Origin: Gambelia wislizenii
Taxonomy: Eukaryota; Chordata; Lepidosauria; Squamata; Crotaphytidae
Assembly: GCA_030847615.1 (NCBI GenBank)
Contig: JAUMIR010000005.1
Coordinates: 107,847,116-107,911,115 of the forward strand
DNA length: 64,000 nt
Direction: 5' to 3'
Shown: positions 1 through 11,382 of the stretch, piece by piece
How positions within the stretch are numbered: the first letter of the stretch is position 1
Layout: each line of letters opens with the position of its first letter
The notes under the pieces: generated by a model
The model's database searches: none
What the model was told of the DNA's origin: nothing
Seen by the model: only the letters and a program-made list of their open reading frames with translations
Translations under genes and position numbers: made by a program

Positions 1-3
1 AGT

Positions 4-58
4 GCGCATGCAGAAAGTGTGGGATGAGTCCTTCCTGAATCTTCGTTTGCGAAGAAAA
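4..58 (+). repeat. dispersed repeat fragment, inverted copy at 29.46 kb
   Basis: About 55 bases here match, nearly exactly and in reverse complement, the stretch at 29,464-29,518. The shared core includes GATGAGTCCTTCCTGAATC. The repeat family is not recognised and only this part is shared. Confidence 0.6.
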
Positions 59-334
59 GGCAGAGAGAGAGATACCCTCTCCTCAAGATACTTGAACTTC
101 TTTTCTAGTAGGGCCACCAACTTGCACTTCCTGTGGATATAGCTCCCCTCCTCCTCTGGCAAGAAGACAAACATCCCATAGGTGTTGCAAGTGACTTCAG
201 CAGCTCCCTCACTGGTCATATTCAGTCTTCTTAAGTAGTCACTGAAAGAGAACTTTAAGCTTCCCTGTACAAACTCCTCTAGTATCCCCCCTCCACCCAA
301 TGCCTGTTAGTCTTGTTTCTCAGAACTGCTCCTA

Positions 335-1010
335 TGCCCCTGTTATGTTAGAACTGTGCACGCCACAAGGCACTTGCTGCTGATTTTCAAAGATTAACCT
401 AGAAAGATTGCAGCAGCAGTTATATAGAGCTAGTGGTTGCTAACTCCACCCCTAGGCAGGTCAGCAGCTTAGCAGAAGCCCTTCCCCCTCAGAACAGAAC
501 TATGTGCCTCTCCCTCAAACACCCACACCAAACACCCCTGTTGTCCTCTCTCCAGTTCACCTCGCTCCTATACACCAAGCTGCAGAGACTGAAGCTGCAG
601 CTAGAGAGAGAGAGAGAGAGAGAGAGCTACTGGCTCCTCCCTCTGCCTCTGACCCACTGACCTACTTCTTAGCTCCTCCCTCTGCCTCTGACCCACTGAC
701 CTACTTCCTTTTAGCAGTCTCTATGACTCACTTGCTCTCAAGAGAAGCATCTCACCAACCAAATGCTAATGAGCCAGTCCCCCAGGCAAGCCTACACTCA
801 GCCCACAGAAACAGCCTTGACCCAAGCAAGCACACTAGTGTTAGCCCAATAAACTCTCTGGGGCTGAAGAAGTTTAATTCAACAGCCACAAGCTTACCTT
901 ATGCTGTCTCTTCCACCACACCCACAACAAACACCCCTGTTATCCTCTCCCCTGTTCGCCTCACTCCTGTACACCGAGCTCCAGAGACTGAAGCTGCAGC
1001 TATCATGTTG
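335..1010 (+). repeat. LTR-like repeat debris with a direct duplication
   Basis: A roughly 100-base segment at 500-602 recurs at 900-1001, at an offset of about 399 bases. Between the copies are a (GA)n run (601-627) and a tandem pair of 39-base units (633-671 and 672-707). A CCAATAAACT polyadenylation-like motif lies near 846. The layout could be an LTR fragment or a local duplication. No gag, pol or env-like protein is readable nearby. Confidence 0.4.
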
Positions 1011-3710
1011 TTTGTGTGTTGTCTTCTGTGTGTTGACTCAGTGTTTCATTTGTACACTGGAAGGTGAGAGAGGAGTAGCATTCGACTTGGTTCTCCACAG
1101 CCTCTTTTCTTTATTGTTTGCACTAGTCTGGGATACCAGTCCATCTTTTGTCTTTTGTTTGTAGGAATGGGCTGAAGGGATAGCAAACAATTCAATCAGC
1201 TTTCTCACCTTTGCCAGATTTCTTTGACAACTATGCAGTTTTTGAAGAGGGCTCACAGGTGGGGCAGGAGTCTCCAGTGGTAGGGCTGTGAGGACGACAA
1301 ATGTGGATCTAGTTATAGCTTTTGACAATACTCTCTCAGCACCCCCCCAACCTTTATGTGACTTTGGTGGAGGAGTGAGGATTGGGGTATAGTTTTCCAC
1401 AGTCCTCTCACAACTATCCCCCATGTGACATTGGGAGGATGAGTGGGGACCCAAGCACAGATTGTGAATGTATAGTGTTCTGAGATCAGCTCCCCTCTCG
1501 CTCTCCCTCTCCTCTCCCTTTCCCCTCATTGGGGGTGGTCTAGTGACAAACACCATCCTTATCACCTGTGCTGTGATTACTAGTCCACTATGGTATACAG
1601 CCAGTGACAATGCTCCTTTTTGGGCTCTCTCCACTCTCCCACCTTGAGGAGACAAGAAAACAATGAGTCTGGGTTGGGCCATTGGGAGTAGTTCTTGAGT
1701 CTGTTGGAGGCCTGAGGAATAAGAAAAAGGGGCTCAAGGAGGATTATCCTCATTGGAATTTTCAGACACTCAAGAAGCCCTTTTTATATGCTCCCCCTCC
1801 CAGACTTTTAATGTTCTTTCCACCCCTAGCATCCTATTACCTTATCTAAACAGGCATGTCCTGCTACTTCTGCAGGATGGCTGGCTGAAGGAAAAAAACT
1901 TGAAAAATCTTCACCTTTACACAGATGCCTGAACCAATCTATGACTTAGGGACTGTGGACACTAATTGCATCTTCCTCGTTCACACTTTGAACATTTACC
2001 ATATCCATATGCACACAAGTAGAGATGGAAAAGTATTGCTCTCTTGATTTTGTTTAATTTATTTGAATCCTGTCTGCATTTTCATAGAATCCAAGGCTTT
2101 GGCTTTTTTGTGGGGGAGGTGAGGTCTGAGCTACTTGTACCAGACCAATTCTGTTTCTGTAGGCAAAATAATTTATTCCCAGAATACTGAGGATGTTGTC
2201 TGGCTGGATTTCAGTTGCTTTTCTCCACCTCTCCCCTGCAAGCTCTTTTTGCCAAGCCCTACAACCTCTAAGCCACATAACAAGTCTCCCTCTGTCTCTG
2301 TCTGTCTGTCTCTCTCTTTTTTAAGACTTCAGTCCCTTAGGAGAATTGGAGTGTACTAGAAAGAAGAATGAGAATTGGTCATTCAGGCAAGTGGATTTCT
2401 GCACCACCAAGATTTCTAACAAATACAGCAACATTGGAACCAGCCATGAATAAGCAACATGCCACATTGTTTGTGTGGGATAACTGGTTTGAACCATATA
2501 TGGAAGCCTGATTGTATTCAAAAAAATCCTTCAAAATTAGTTTTAAAGAAACCAGTGAAGCTAATATTCATAAGACTGGCCCTGTCATTAATCAGTGGGA
2601 GTTGGCTGCCTCAGATGGTGGGACTTGAGAAATAGGAGAGGGCAGAAGTCTTTCTAGTCATTCTTCTGGAGCTCTCTTGGTGATTCCCCTCTTTGAAAAC
2701 TGAGCTGTTCGTACCAGGCTGCTCATTCTAACTTGCTACCCTCGAGTATGGGAAGGATGCTTTTCTGTCAGGGGCATGGAAGTAAGGAAGAGTCATGTGC
2801 CAAAAGAGCTGGTTTCTCTATGTGGAATGGTGGGCAGAAGGGAAGTGTGCTGTCTTTCTGGAAGAAATATATCTTGGATCTCCTTCCTACCATGCAAATT
2901 TAACTTTCCTGTGCTATAAAAATTAATACCCTTTCACAATTCAGTGCCCCCTTTTTCTGCCCCAGTATCTCTTACACTGGAGCATGTGGGCAATAATGCC
3001 AACCTGTACATTGCATTTCCCCCTGTGGGTTAATTGCTATAAAGTCGTACTGTAATAAAATTCAACCCACAGTGGAAAAGAACTGTAGCTGGGAAAAGGA
3101 AATTGTAAACATGCTGATTAGCATGTAAAATTTTAATGAGACTCTGTTTTGATAGCAAAACATTCAGGATGAGAGGGCTATGTAGCAACTTCCAGCAAAT
3201 ATTTTGCTTAATTAATGAATTTCAATAATTGATAGTATTATCTAACACTTAAGCCCCATTAGTGAAACTACTTCTATTTTCTTCCTTTTTAATGAGCCGG
3301 CTGTAAAGAAAGTGTGAACTTGTTTAAAATAAGCACTTTTTTTGCATAAACTTCTACAAAGCATTTCTTAAAATAAACCGCAACAGCAAATCTGGAGGAG
3401 CAATCATTTTATAGTCCAACTCTGTGTGCCTCTGTGTATATGTATATGCAGTATATTAATTATTTTAATTCATTTTTTATTTTACTGTTTGGAAATAATA
3501 TGATTTATCCACTTGACAGGTGACAGCATGATATATGTTGCTAGTGGGCACAAATTGTCTCCCCCCCCCCTGTGGAAGTGATGAGACAACTCGTCATACT
3601 CAACATGCATGCATTTGGGGAGGAGTAGAAAGAAAGAGTGAGGGACTTCTGAGATTTCTTGTACTATCCTTTGCCCATGCTGACCTCTGATGACTTCCCA
3701 CCCTATCCCA
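1011..3710. other. no recognisable gene
   Basis: AT-rich intergenic DNA. A 214-codon minus-strand open frame (1038-1682) is low-complexity, matches no family I know and has no start context or splice logic. I see no RNA gene or element ends. A short C-run sits at 3561-3570. Confidence 0.5.
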
Positions 3711-4212
3711 GGAGATTATCAGATGAGGCTAATGTGGCACCATAATGATGCCAGAGGAACACAAAAGGACATCAATATCAGATGCTGTTGTCCATTTGCG
3801 TTCTGCTGGCATCATTATGGTGTTTCTTTTTATTGATGGGCCAAGCCGTCAATAGATCCACCATTGCAATTTGGTGCTGGCATTGCAGGCATGTGAAACC
3901 TAGGGCCATTTAACTTTTATGAATGCAGCATCAATGGGTGGTCCTGCCAAAACAATTTTGGGTGAGATCAGGACACCCAGGTAAGTGACACACTTTTGAA
4001 AAACTTCCCTAGTTTACTTGGAAGTTTTGAAGTGTGCGTATGTGCTTTTTGTAACTTTTTTTGGTGTATCCCTTAGAGCTCTGTTCATTCCAGGGCTGCC
4101 CGTTGATGGGAGTGAAGGTAAGTGTGGTGGGGACAGTTATTGTGCTGGGACAGGGGCAGGATTGGCAATTGTGGGACAGAAACACTTTTTGTATTCCTGT
4201 CTGATAATCTCC
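3711..4212. mobile_element. TIR/foldback DNA element (GGAGATTATCAGA family)
   Basis: The ends are perfect 13-bp inverted repeats, GGAGATTATCAGA at 3711-3723 and its complement at 4200-4212. An internal stretch around 3,825-3,857 resembles the hairpin core of the foldback element at 47.9 kb (TTTTTATTGATGGGC followed by GCCGTCAATA). It has no coding capacity, so I read it as a non-autonomous DNA transposon. The superfamily is unknown. Confidence 0.5.
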
Positions 4213-4221
4213 CCAGACTGA

Positions 4222-4777
4222 GGGCTGGTTTACACTGGGTCCCATTTAATTAAAGCTGCAAGAGATATTTTTGATCCATAGAGGCCCCATAAATGCCACA
4301 TTCACTGGACTTCTCCAATTGTAGTTCAGAGTATCTCTCCACAGTGTTATAGGTGTCAGAGTAAAAGGGCAGTCCTATGTAGTATAGTATATGTCATACT
4401 ATTTCTGGCCACTCTACTGGGGATGCTCTGTCCCCCCCCCCTCCTGTTCACTCATTCATGCGAATATGAGCACATACTTTATATAACTGGAAAAGCAGGG
4501 ATATGCTTATCCAGATATAAACACAATTGAAAAATAAAATGAAACAGAACATAGTCCCGTCCACCAGAAGTCCCACCCCAGCTTTTCACTGAAGCCAATC
4601 TGTGGCTGCCAAATGGCCAAAAATCCAGGTTTTCCCCTCAAATGTGAGGAAAACCATAAACCTTCCAGATCCAGAGTTTCATGCAGAAATTCCAGCAAAG
4701 ATGCAAATCATTCAAAATACCATGTGTCAATTGTGCTGCATATGCATAGGGGTTTTTTTGCCCATGTAAACAAGCCC
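4222..4777. mobile_element. TIR element, GGCTKGTTTAC termini
   Basis: The left end reads GGGCTGGTTTACAC and the right end is the complement of GGGCTTGTTTAC, an 11/12 match. The flanks are CTGAG (4218-4222) and CTGAT (4777-4781), a near-perfect 5-bp target duplication. The same termini and flank type occur at 15.0, 51.4 and 63.6 kb. It is non-coding. Confidence 0.5.
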
Positions 4778-5119
4778 TGATATGTCTAGGATTGTGTATG
4801 CTATTTCCTCCTTTTCCCTCACTCTGTAGAGCCTGTTTCCTTGCAGTGAAAGCATACTGGCTTTGTTTTAGAGGGCACAGGACAACTATGACTTCCTGAA
4901 TCTCTACCTGAGAGAGGACTAGATTTCCTATTCTCTTTAGTGTCACAGTGCATTTGCATGCAAATTTATGCACTAAATACTAACATTTTTGTTTTCCTAA
5001 ATGAAGAGTCTGAGTACGATTGCTTTCCATTGTAAGACAAAGGACTGAATCACTTAGCCCTTTGGGTGGGGGGAGGGAGTTTGGAAGAGCAGCCAGGGTT
5101 GTGACTGTGAAACAGGAAG

Positions 5120-5510
5120 AAAATCATATTATATGAAATCTAATTCTGGAGAGTTCTATGGATGCCCTTGAACTGCCAAAAAGACAATATAAATGGGTCC
5201 AAGAGCCGATGAAGCTTGAACTCTCACTAGAAGCCAAAATGACTAAGTTGAGGCTATTGTATTTTGGACATATCCTGAGACAATATGAATCACTGGAAAA
5301 GACCACAATGCTCAGTAAAATCAAAGGCCATAGCAAAAGAGGAAGACCACATTACAGGTAGGTGTATTCAATCAAGGAAACCACAGCCCTAAATTCATGA
5401 GATTTTAGCAAGGACCTCTTGGAGATCTTTCATAACAAGGTCTTGGAGGTTTCTCATTCACAGGGTCGCCATAAGTCAAAGTTAACTTGATGTAAAATAA
5501 TAAGAAAAAT
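5120..5510 (+). pseudogene. RTE-BovB LINE, 3' end fragment
   Basis: The open stretch 5158-5361 encodes the C-terminal tail of a BovB-type LINE ORF2. It reads as a leucine-rich block ending in LRLLYFGHILRQ, then SLEKTTMLSKIKG and a basic SKRGRPHYR tail. Further BovB-like residues follow in other frames up to about 5,490. The BovB/Sauria-type 3' tail (GGGTCGCCATAAGTC) follows near 5,464. Reverse transcriptase and endonuclease are absent, so this is a 5'-truncated insertion, as is usual for target-primed retrotransposition. It has no function now. Confidence 0.7.
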
Positions 5511-5947
5511 GGCATTTTCAGTCATTACACTATTAATATTTCAGGTATTATGTCGTAAATGCATAATTAGCAAAAATCCATTTTGAACAGCATTTCATTT
5601 TGTTCAACTGTTTCAAGATGGGTATGGAAGATGCAATGTGATAGAAGTCTCAGATTTTAAATATGAAGATGGTATAACATTGTCTGACATGCTTGTCAGT
5701 AAAGTGAAGGGCACGCCATATCCAATCATATCACACATTGCCTTTCTGCTCATAGAAGATTGTCTCCAGCTGTAGTGAGCCTTCCACATCAGCAGTCTTA
5801 AAGTTGCATGTCACAGCAGGATCCAATTTTGAACAGACTCTTAACATTTTGGTGAATTGCAATTTTTATGATCTTCTGATCTTTGAGCAATGCTGGAATC
5901 ATACATCACCTTCTCACACACATGAAAATCTGGAACACAAACGCTAT

Positions 5948-6110
5948 GGGAGATCAGTTTTCAGCTTCTCCTGACAATAAAAAAGAACTCCCTCATAATG
6001 ACAGCAGAACGCTTGCATAATGCTGGTGCATGATGTCGTCTGATAAGGAACCCCTTTTGTGATCTCACGGTGTTATTATAATGCTGTTTTTGATGTGTCT
6101 GATAATCTCC
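5948..6110. mobile_element. possible second GGAGATTATCAGA-family element
   Basis: The right end, TCTGATAATCTCC (6098-6110), matches the terminal repeat of the 3,711-4,212 element exactly. A degenerate left end, GGGAGATCAG, may lie near 5,947. The length would be similar to the foldback element at 47.9 kb. The left boundary is uncertain. Confidence 0.3.
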
Positions 6111-6162
6111 CATATGTGAACCAGATCCAGAAGAAGTTTGTATTTATGCTTTCCCCCTAGTC

Positions 6163-6469
6163 CAGTGATGGGCATCCTTTTGAGCTTTGTGTGTCAAACT
6201 TTGCCAAAAAACTGAGCATAACTCAGATGGTGTGTCACTTTGAGGAAAAAACTTTAGGGAGGTGGGGTGGTGTCAAAGCCCCGATCACCACTTTAGGAAG
6301 GGGGGGAGGAAAGTGGCAACTGGGGCTTTGCAGCCCCAATCACCACTTTAGGGAGGGTGGGGTTTGTGAAGCATCCTTCTCGGCATGCGGCCACCTCATC
6401 GGCCACATGTCATCAAAAATGGCTATGCATGTCAGTGCTGACACACGTGTCATAGGTTCACCATCACTG
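6163..6469. mobile_element. non-autonomous hAT element, 307 bp, with 8-bp TSD
   Basis: The ends are CAGTGATGGGCATCC on the left and the complement of CAGTGATGGTGAACC on the right. It is flanked by a perfect 8-bp duplication, CCCTAGTC, at 6155-6162 and 6470-6477. The 8-bp duplication and CAG-starting inverted repeats are diagnostic of hAT transposons. The interior is non-coding and includes an imperfect tandem repeat of a CACTTTAGGRAGGG unit, so it is a MITE. Confidence 0.85.
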
Positions 6470-6899
6470 CCCTAGTCCTTCCCTGTTTATAATACAGAAC
6501 AGATTTCTTCAAAGCAGTACTATGCAGTTCTGCTTCAATGAATGTACAATATAGGAATATCTCCAAACTTTTAAACTGTAGCTCAGCAAATCAGATCAAT
6601 ACAAAAACAGACGTTCATATCAGTGGCCCACGTTATGTAGTGGTGTATGCTCCAATAATTATAATGACCCATGACTTCAGAGGGACTTAGAAAAAGGAAT
6701 AATGTATCTTTAGGACATTGTGACAAAACTTTCTTCATAAGGCTGGAAAAGTAACACCTTCTTTGTTGAAAGCCTGGAAGTGTTCAATTACATTTTTAAG
6801 ATAGAAGTTGTGTCACAAAAATGTGCATTCAACAAGTCACTGTGTTTCATTCAAACATGATTTTCTAAATATTATGATATGAACACCATAAAATCTGCT
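6470..6899. other. no recognisable gene
   Basis: AT-rich spacer between the hAT element and Ngaro-1. I see nothing in it beyond the second copy of the hAT target duplication at its left edge. Confidence 0.5.
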
Positions 6900-7044
6900 G
6901 TGGGACTTACCGTGCTCCACGGCCGACGTTGCGGATGGGGGAGCCCCTGGCGGCTCGCCCACCTCATGGAGGTGCATGGGTGCCACCATTTTGGCTGTAG
7001 ATCTTCTTTCTGGCTGGATCAGGCAGGCTAGAAAGAGGATCGTA

Positions 7045-7210
7045 AACCAGCCAATCAGGGAGGCACTGCTCTCTCCTGATTGGCTGGCTGGGTATCACCT
7101 CAACCAATCAGAGGGACAGGCAAGCTGGAGCCTCAGATTGGCTGAGGGGCAAGGACTTCAGTTGCAGTCTCCACTCAGGTCCAGCAGCCAGGAATATATT
7201 CCCGGCCCCA
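7045..7210 (+). promoter_or_regulatory. Ngaro-1 5' promoter region with four CCAAT boxes
   Basis: CCAAT occurs at 7051-7055 and 7104-7108, and ATTGG at 7079-7083 and 7137-7141. The first pair forms a perfect 11-bp inverted repeat, AGCCAATCAGG / CCTGATTGGCT (7049-7059 and 7075-7085). A weak AATATATTC element sits near 7,193. NF-Y-type boxes upstream of gag also occur in Ngaro-3, which supports a promoter role. The promoter activity is inferred. Confidence 0.45.
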
Positions 7211-8383
7211 CGCTGGACCAGGGCAGTTAACTCTGAGGAGCCGAAGAGGAAGGAGCTCTCCTAGGATCTCTGGGAAGCCTCCAGAGCAGCGAGGAATCAA
7301 AGGATCAGCAGAGGCGCAGCGCTGGAGGTCGCAGCGGGAAGCTGGAGGCAGCGGAGGCGGCAGTGACTGGCAGCACAGACCAGCGGCCGGAGGCAGTGGC
7401 AAAGGCGACAAGAGCGGCAATGGTGGCTGGCAGTGTGGGGCCAGCAGTGGAAGGTGGTGGTGGGGACACCGAGCAGCAGCTGAAGAGGAAGGCTGGAGGG
7501 AGCAGGGGTCGGTGACAAGGCCAGACACAGCACCAACTGGAAGCAGTTGGGGGGGCTCAGCCAGGTGGCAGCCCCCAGTAGGAGGGTTGGTGGTGACCCA
7601 GACCAGTGGGGGATGACTCCCGGGGTGGCCAGTGAGGTGTCTTGCGGGAAGGCCAGCGAGGTGGCTCGCTCAGGCCGGAGGCCCATGGGACAGGGACCCA
7701 GGCCATCTAGCAGGTGATGGGGGCCAGTGGGGCAGCCTGCATTGGCTTGGCCCACTAGGGGAGATGGCCCAGGTCAACTGGGCAGCAGCAGGAGGCCGAT
7801 TAGACAGCTCGTGGCAACCACAGCCTGCAGATCCGGTGCAACTGCTGGGGCCGGCGGTGGCCTGCAGCAGGCAGGAGACGCTGAGGGAGGTGACCTGCAA
7901 CCGGGCAGGTGCTGGTCAGCCCTATAGGTGGGGGCCAGCCCGAGAGGCACTGAGGAGAGGATCCCGAGGGACCTCCTGGCTGGGCAAAGGGAGCCAGGGC
8001 TCCCTGTTTTAAGGGTGAACGAGCCGAGTGAGGGGTGGACAAGCCACAGTGGGTAAGCTCAAACCAAAGGTGGGTGAGCAAGCTGACCGAGGGGCTGACA
8101 AGCCAAGGGCAGGTAGGCCCAGGCAAAGGAGGGCAGACAAGCCAGTTAGACACAAGTCAGGCAGCAAGGGCAGACAAGTCAAGGAAGGGTGGACAAGCCG
8201 AGGCAGAGAGCTGAAATCACTAAACAGGGCATCTGGCCCAATAACTAGAGCTGAAGTCACTAGCAGCACAGCATGCCTCCCAAAAAGAAGGCCCAGCCCA
8301 ATAGGCCTGTGACTTGAGCACAGGCAGGGAGGGTGCCCAGATCATGGGCTGCACTGGCACCATGAGAACGTAGGACAACAGCA
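7211..8383 (+). other. GC-rich 5' untranslated/leader region of Ngaro-1
   Basis: G/A-rich, CAG- and GGA-rich DNA between the promoter-like segment and gag. Open frames occur on both strands but overlap heavily, are compositionally simple and have no family resemblance. I treat the stretch as untranslated leader, possibly with degraded coding sequence. Confidence 0.4.
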
Positions 8384-9450
8384 GTGGGCAGGAGCACCTC
8401 TCACATGGCAGCCAGCACCCCTGAGGCCATCCGGAATTTCCTGTCTGGCACTGAGGCTCCTAACCTACAGGAACGGAGTCAGGCGGAGTCATTCCTGGCG
8501 GAACAGGCTGTGGAGCTAAAGTCTAGTAGGAACTCCATAGCAGGTACCTCAGGCGTGGGAGAAGCAGCAGAGAACACCAGCAATGCCGAGGTCCGGTCTC
8601 GTGGCAGGATGGAAGCTCACTCTCAATCTGCTAGAACCGCGGGTCAGTGGCGGAGACATCATTCCCCATCAGAGAGTGGTATCTGTGTGACATCTTCACC
8701 TTCCTCATCTACAGAGTGAGAAAAAGAGAATTCATGAAGGAAGGAGCAAAAGGGGGTGAAACACGAGAGGAAGAAGTGCCGTTCCAAGCACAAGAGAAGG
8801 AAGAACGCAGACAGCGAAGGATCCTCAGGTGAGTCTTCCAATGACGACCTGGACCAGATGGGTTACTGGAAGGCAGCAGCCCTTGTCCCTGGGCTGCCAG
8901 CCTGGGCCATCAAGGTAAAGACCCAACTGGATCCCTCTGCCTCAGGCCCCTCCAGGGCTTGGCAGGATGGGGCGGTTTCACCTGGCACCCCTACCCTTAA
9001 CTTGTTCCAGGATAATGAGGACCCACCTGGGATCCACCTGGACAAGAAGACCCGGGATAATATCCTGAAAGGATATTATGTTGAGGTCTTTACCCTACAC
9101 AAACCCAAGGGGGTGGTGGGCAGCATGCCCAAAGCTGATAAGAGCTTGGATTAGGCCAAGCCTGACCCAGTGGAATGCACCTTCTTCAACTGGTTGGCTG
9201 GGTACACTGTCTTTACGGGGGTGGAGGAGTTGGCCTACCCTGACAGGGGGTGGCACCTGGCTAACCATTTAGGCAATGTGCTGAAGGCCAGGGCACTGGC
9301 CAGGCAGGTAGCAGCTATCGAGTATGACTCTGCCTTCCTCAAAAGAGCATCCTGCAATGCTAGGGCTAGGTGGGACCTCATCAAAGACAAGCTTTGGATG
9401 GTCATTGTGGGCTTCCATATCAAAGGAAAGGCAGAGGCAGCTAAGCCGCC
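8384..9450 (+). pseudogene. Ngaro-1 gag-like ORF1, broken
   Basis: The structural protein gene of Ngaro-1 is spread over several frames. An N-terminal Ser/Glu/Ala-rich segment (8384-8719) is followed by a basic KHERKKCRSKHKRRK stretch (from 8756). Then comes a domain with the block VECTFFNWLAGYTVF (about 9170-9215), which matches PLECTFANWLNGYTVL in Ngaro-3. A stop near 9,152 and frame changes break it. The TCAGGTGAGT consensus at 8,827-8,836 reads as SGES in frame but also fits a splice donor. Product function (RNA binding, particle formation) is inferred from position. Confidence 0.6.
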
Positions 9451-9687
9451 TTGAAAGAAGGAACCCCGCGCCTGGTTTGCTGGGAGTATAATATTGGCAA
9501 ATGCTTCCACTCCTGCTGCAAGTTTGACCACAATTGCGAGAATTGCTTTGGGAACCAGCCTAGAACTAGCTGCTCCCATGCAGGATCATCTTCCCAGTCC
9601 TTTCATTCAGGACGCCATGCTTCCTCTAGTGTTAAGAAGGAAGCAGGCTCGGGAAGTGGTGCCAAGCAGGGAAGCAGCAAGGGGTAG
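9451..9687 (+). pseudogene. Ngaro-1 gag zinc-finger segment
   Basis: This 78-codon open stretch encodes a Cys/His-rich motif, CWEYNIGKCFHSCCKFDH. The spacing C-x7-C-x4-C-x3-H is that of a CCCH zinc finger, followed by NCENCFG and a Ser-rich tail. DIRS/Ngaro gag proteins commonly end in such a finger, which probably binds RNA. It is in a different frame from the preceding gag piece. The corresponding segment is missing from Ngaro-3. Confidence 0.6.
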
Positions 9688-9871
9688 GAACCCCCTGAGC
9701 CTCCCCTGCATGGCCTCCACTCCTGTCAAGCTGAAGGCCATGCTCCCCCTTCTAGCTCTCTACCCCACCGGCAGGCGGCCACTTACCTGCAGGAAGGGTT
9801 TGCAGTAGGCTTCAGGATTCCTGCTACGGGCCCCAGGCAGGCATCCAAATTGGGAAATCTTAAGTAGGCTG

Positions 9872-10467
9872 CAGCCCTTCCAGAGGTGGTAGCAGCCAAG
9901 ATCACCAAGGAGTGTGCAGCAGGGAGGGTAGCTGGCCCCTTCTCTATTCCCCCCATGGATAAACTCAGGGTCTCCCCACTCGGGGTGGTGCCTAAGAAGG
10001 CAACAGGTGAATACAGACTCATCCACCACCTATCCTATCCAAAAGGGTCATCGGTCAACGACGCCATTCCACCTGAACTTTGCTCAGTCAGGTATGCGTC
10101 ATTTGCCCATGCAGTTAGACTTGTCAGGACCTGTGGCCCGGGCGCCCTTATGGCCAAGTGTGACATCCAGTCGGCTTTTTGGCTTCTCCCTGTCTACCCG
10201 GAGGACCACTGCCTGTTGGGTTTCAAGTTCCAAGGGCAGTGGTACTACGACATGGCCCTCCTCATGGGATGTTCTATCAGCTGTTATGCCTTCAAGGCAT
10301 TCAGCACCATTCTGGAGTGGGGCCTGTGACATAGGACCGGTGCTTCCTTTGTCACCCACTACCTTGATGATTTCCACATGATGGGGGCAGCTGGGAGGGC
10401 AGACTGCGGTTTGCTTCTTCATTGTAAGCCGCCCCGATTGCTTGCAGAGGGGCGGGATATAAATAAA

Positions 10468-10498
<31 letters not shown>

Positions 10499-10923
10499 CC
10501 TTTCAGGAGCTGGCTCAGGAACTGAGTGTCCCTTTGGCACCTGACAAGACGGTGGGGCCATCCAACAACATGGTTTATTTGGGGATTGAGCTGGACTCTG
10601 TCGCGGAGGTCTTGCACCTCCTTGAAGACAAGATGGACGGCACCAGGGAGATGCTATGCCACCTGCTGATTAGGGAAAAGGCCACTTTGAAGGAGGTGCA
10701 GTCATTACTTGTCCACCTCAACTTTGCATGCAGGGTTATTTCACCAGGCAGAGCCTTTTACAGCAGGCTGGCTAGGATCACAACGGGCGTCCGGTCCCCT
10801 CATCACCATATCCGGCTCACCCGGGTGGTTAAGGAAGATATGAAGGTGTGGTTGTGCTTTCTTGAGGGGTACAATGGGGTAACCTTCTGGCAGGGGGAGG
10901 CAGCATTGGGTGGGGGACTATAG
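9872..10923 (+). pseudogene. Ngaro-1 reverse transcriptase, interrupted
   Basis: Reverse transcriptase of the Ngaro type. Fingers/palm blocks read GVVPKKATGEYRLIHHLSYP, then SVNDAIPPELC, the first catalytic Asp in AKCDIQSAF, GCSIS, and the YLDD box in THYLDDFHMMG (about 10,357-10,387). There is a stop at about 10,327 just before the catalytic box. An approximately 75-base LINE tail with a (TTA)n tract has inserted at 10,423-10,498. The reading then resumes through the thumb region (PLAPDKTVGPSNNMVYLGIE). The enzyme is dead. Confidence 0.75.
10423..10498 (+). mobile_element. truncated LINE/SINE 3' tail inserted in Ngaro-1 RT
   Basis: The sequence GTAAGCCGCCCCGA, a short variable part, then GGGCGGGATATAAATAAA and (TTA)n is the 3'-terminal consensus seen also at 17.65-17.74, 47.62-47.68 and 62.17-62.25 kb (reverse). 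Ngaro-3 lacks it at the equivalent position (about 26,904), so this is an insertion, extremely 5'-truncated. Confidence 0.65.
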
Positions 10924-11379
10924 GTGCAGTCTGAGGCAGCAGGAAGAGTTGGGTTTGGGGTGTACTTTAACGGGCACTGGTGCACCCAGCAGTGGCCTTC
11001 GGAATGGAGGTACTCTGGAGTTATTTGGGACCTAACTTTCCTCGAGTTCTTTCCCATAGTGGTTGCAGTATGCCTGTGGAAAGACAAGTTCTGGAACAAA
11101 AGGATCTGCTTCTGGTATGATAATCAGGCGGTTGTCAGGATTATCAACAAGCAGTCCTCTAAGTCTGACAGAGTCATGTGACTCGTTAGGGAATTTGTGC
11201 TTATCTGCCTGGCAGAGAACATCACCTTTTCAGCAAAGCACATTCCAGGTGTGGATAACGAAATTGTGGATGCGTTGTCTCGATTCCAGGATGACAGGTT
11301 TCGAGGGTTGGCTCCAGGAGCGGATCGTACTCCGGTGACCTTCCCGGTCGAGCTCTGGCACCTTGGGAAGGAACAGTGA
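10924..11379 (+). pseudogene. Ngaro-1 RNase H region
   Basis: The RNase H domain follows RT. It includes VQSEAAGRVGFGVYFNGHW, where the usual DAA-type Asp is replaced by E in SEAAG, then LTFLEFFPIVVAVCLW, and FWYDNQAVVRIINKQSS with the DNQ acidic site. It ends with HIPGVDNEIVDALSRFQDD in the 11,197-11,379 frame. Stops at 10,921 and 11,179 break it. RNase H removes RNA from the cDNA hybrid, but this copy cannot encode a continuous enzyme. Confidence 0.7.
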
Positions 11380-11382
11380 TCC

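Noticed and set aside
1038..1682. 214-codon minus-strand open frame starting with ATG
   Set aside because: No domain, low-complexity stretches, no conserved motif and no neighbouring gene signals. A chance open frame in GC-balanced DNA is more likely.
7175..8312. Several overlapping Pro/Leu- and Gly-rich frames on both strands
   Set aside because: GC-rich leader of Ngaro-1. No frame has family similarity, and they contradict one another.
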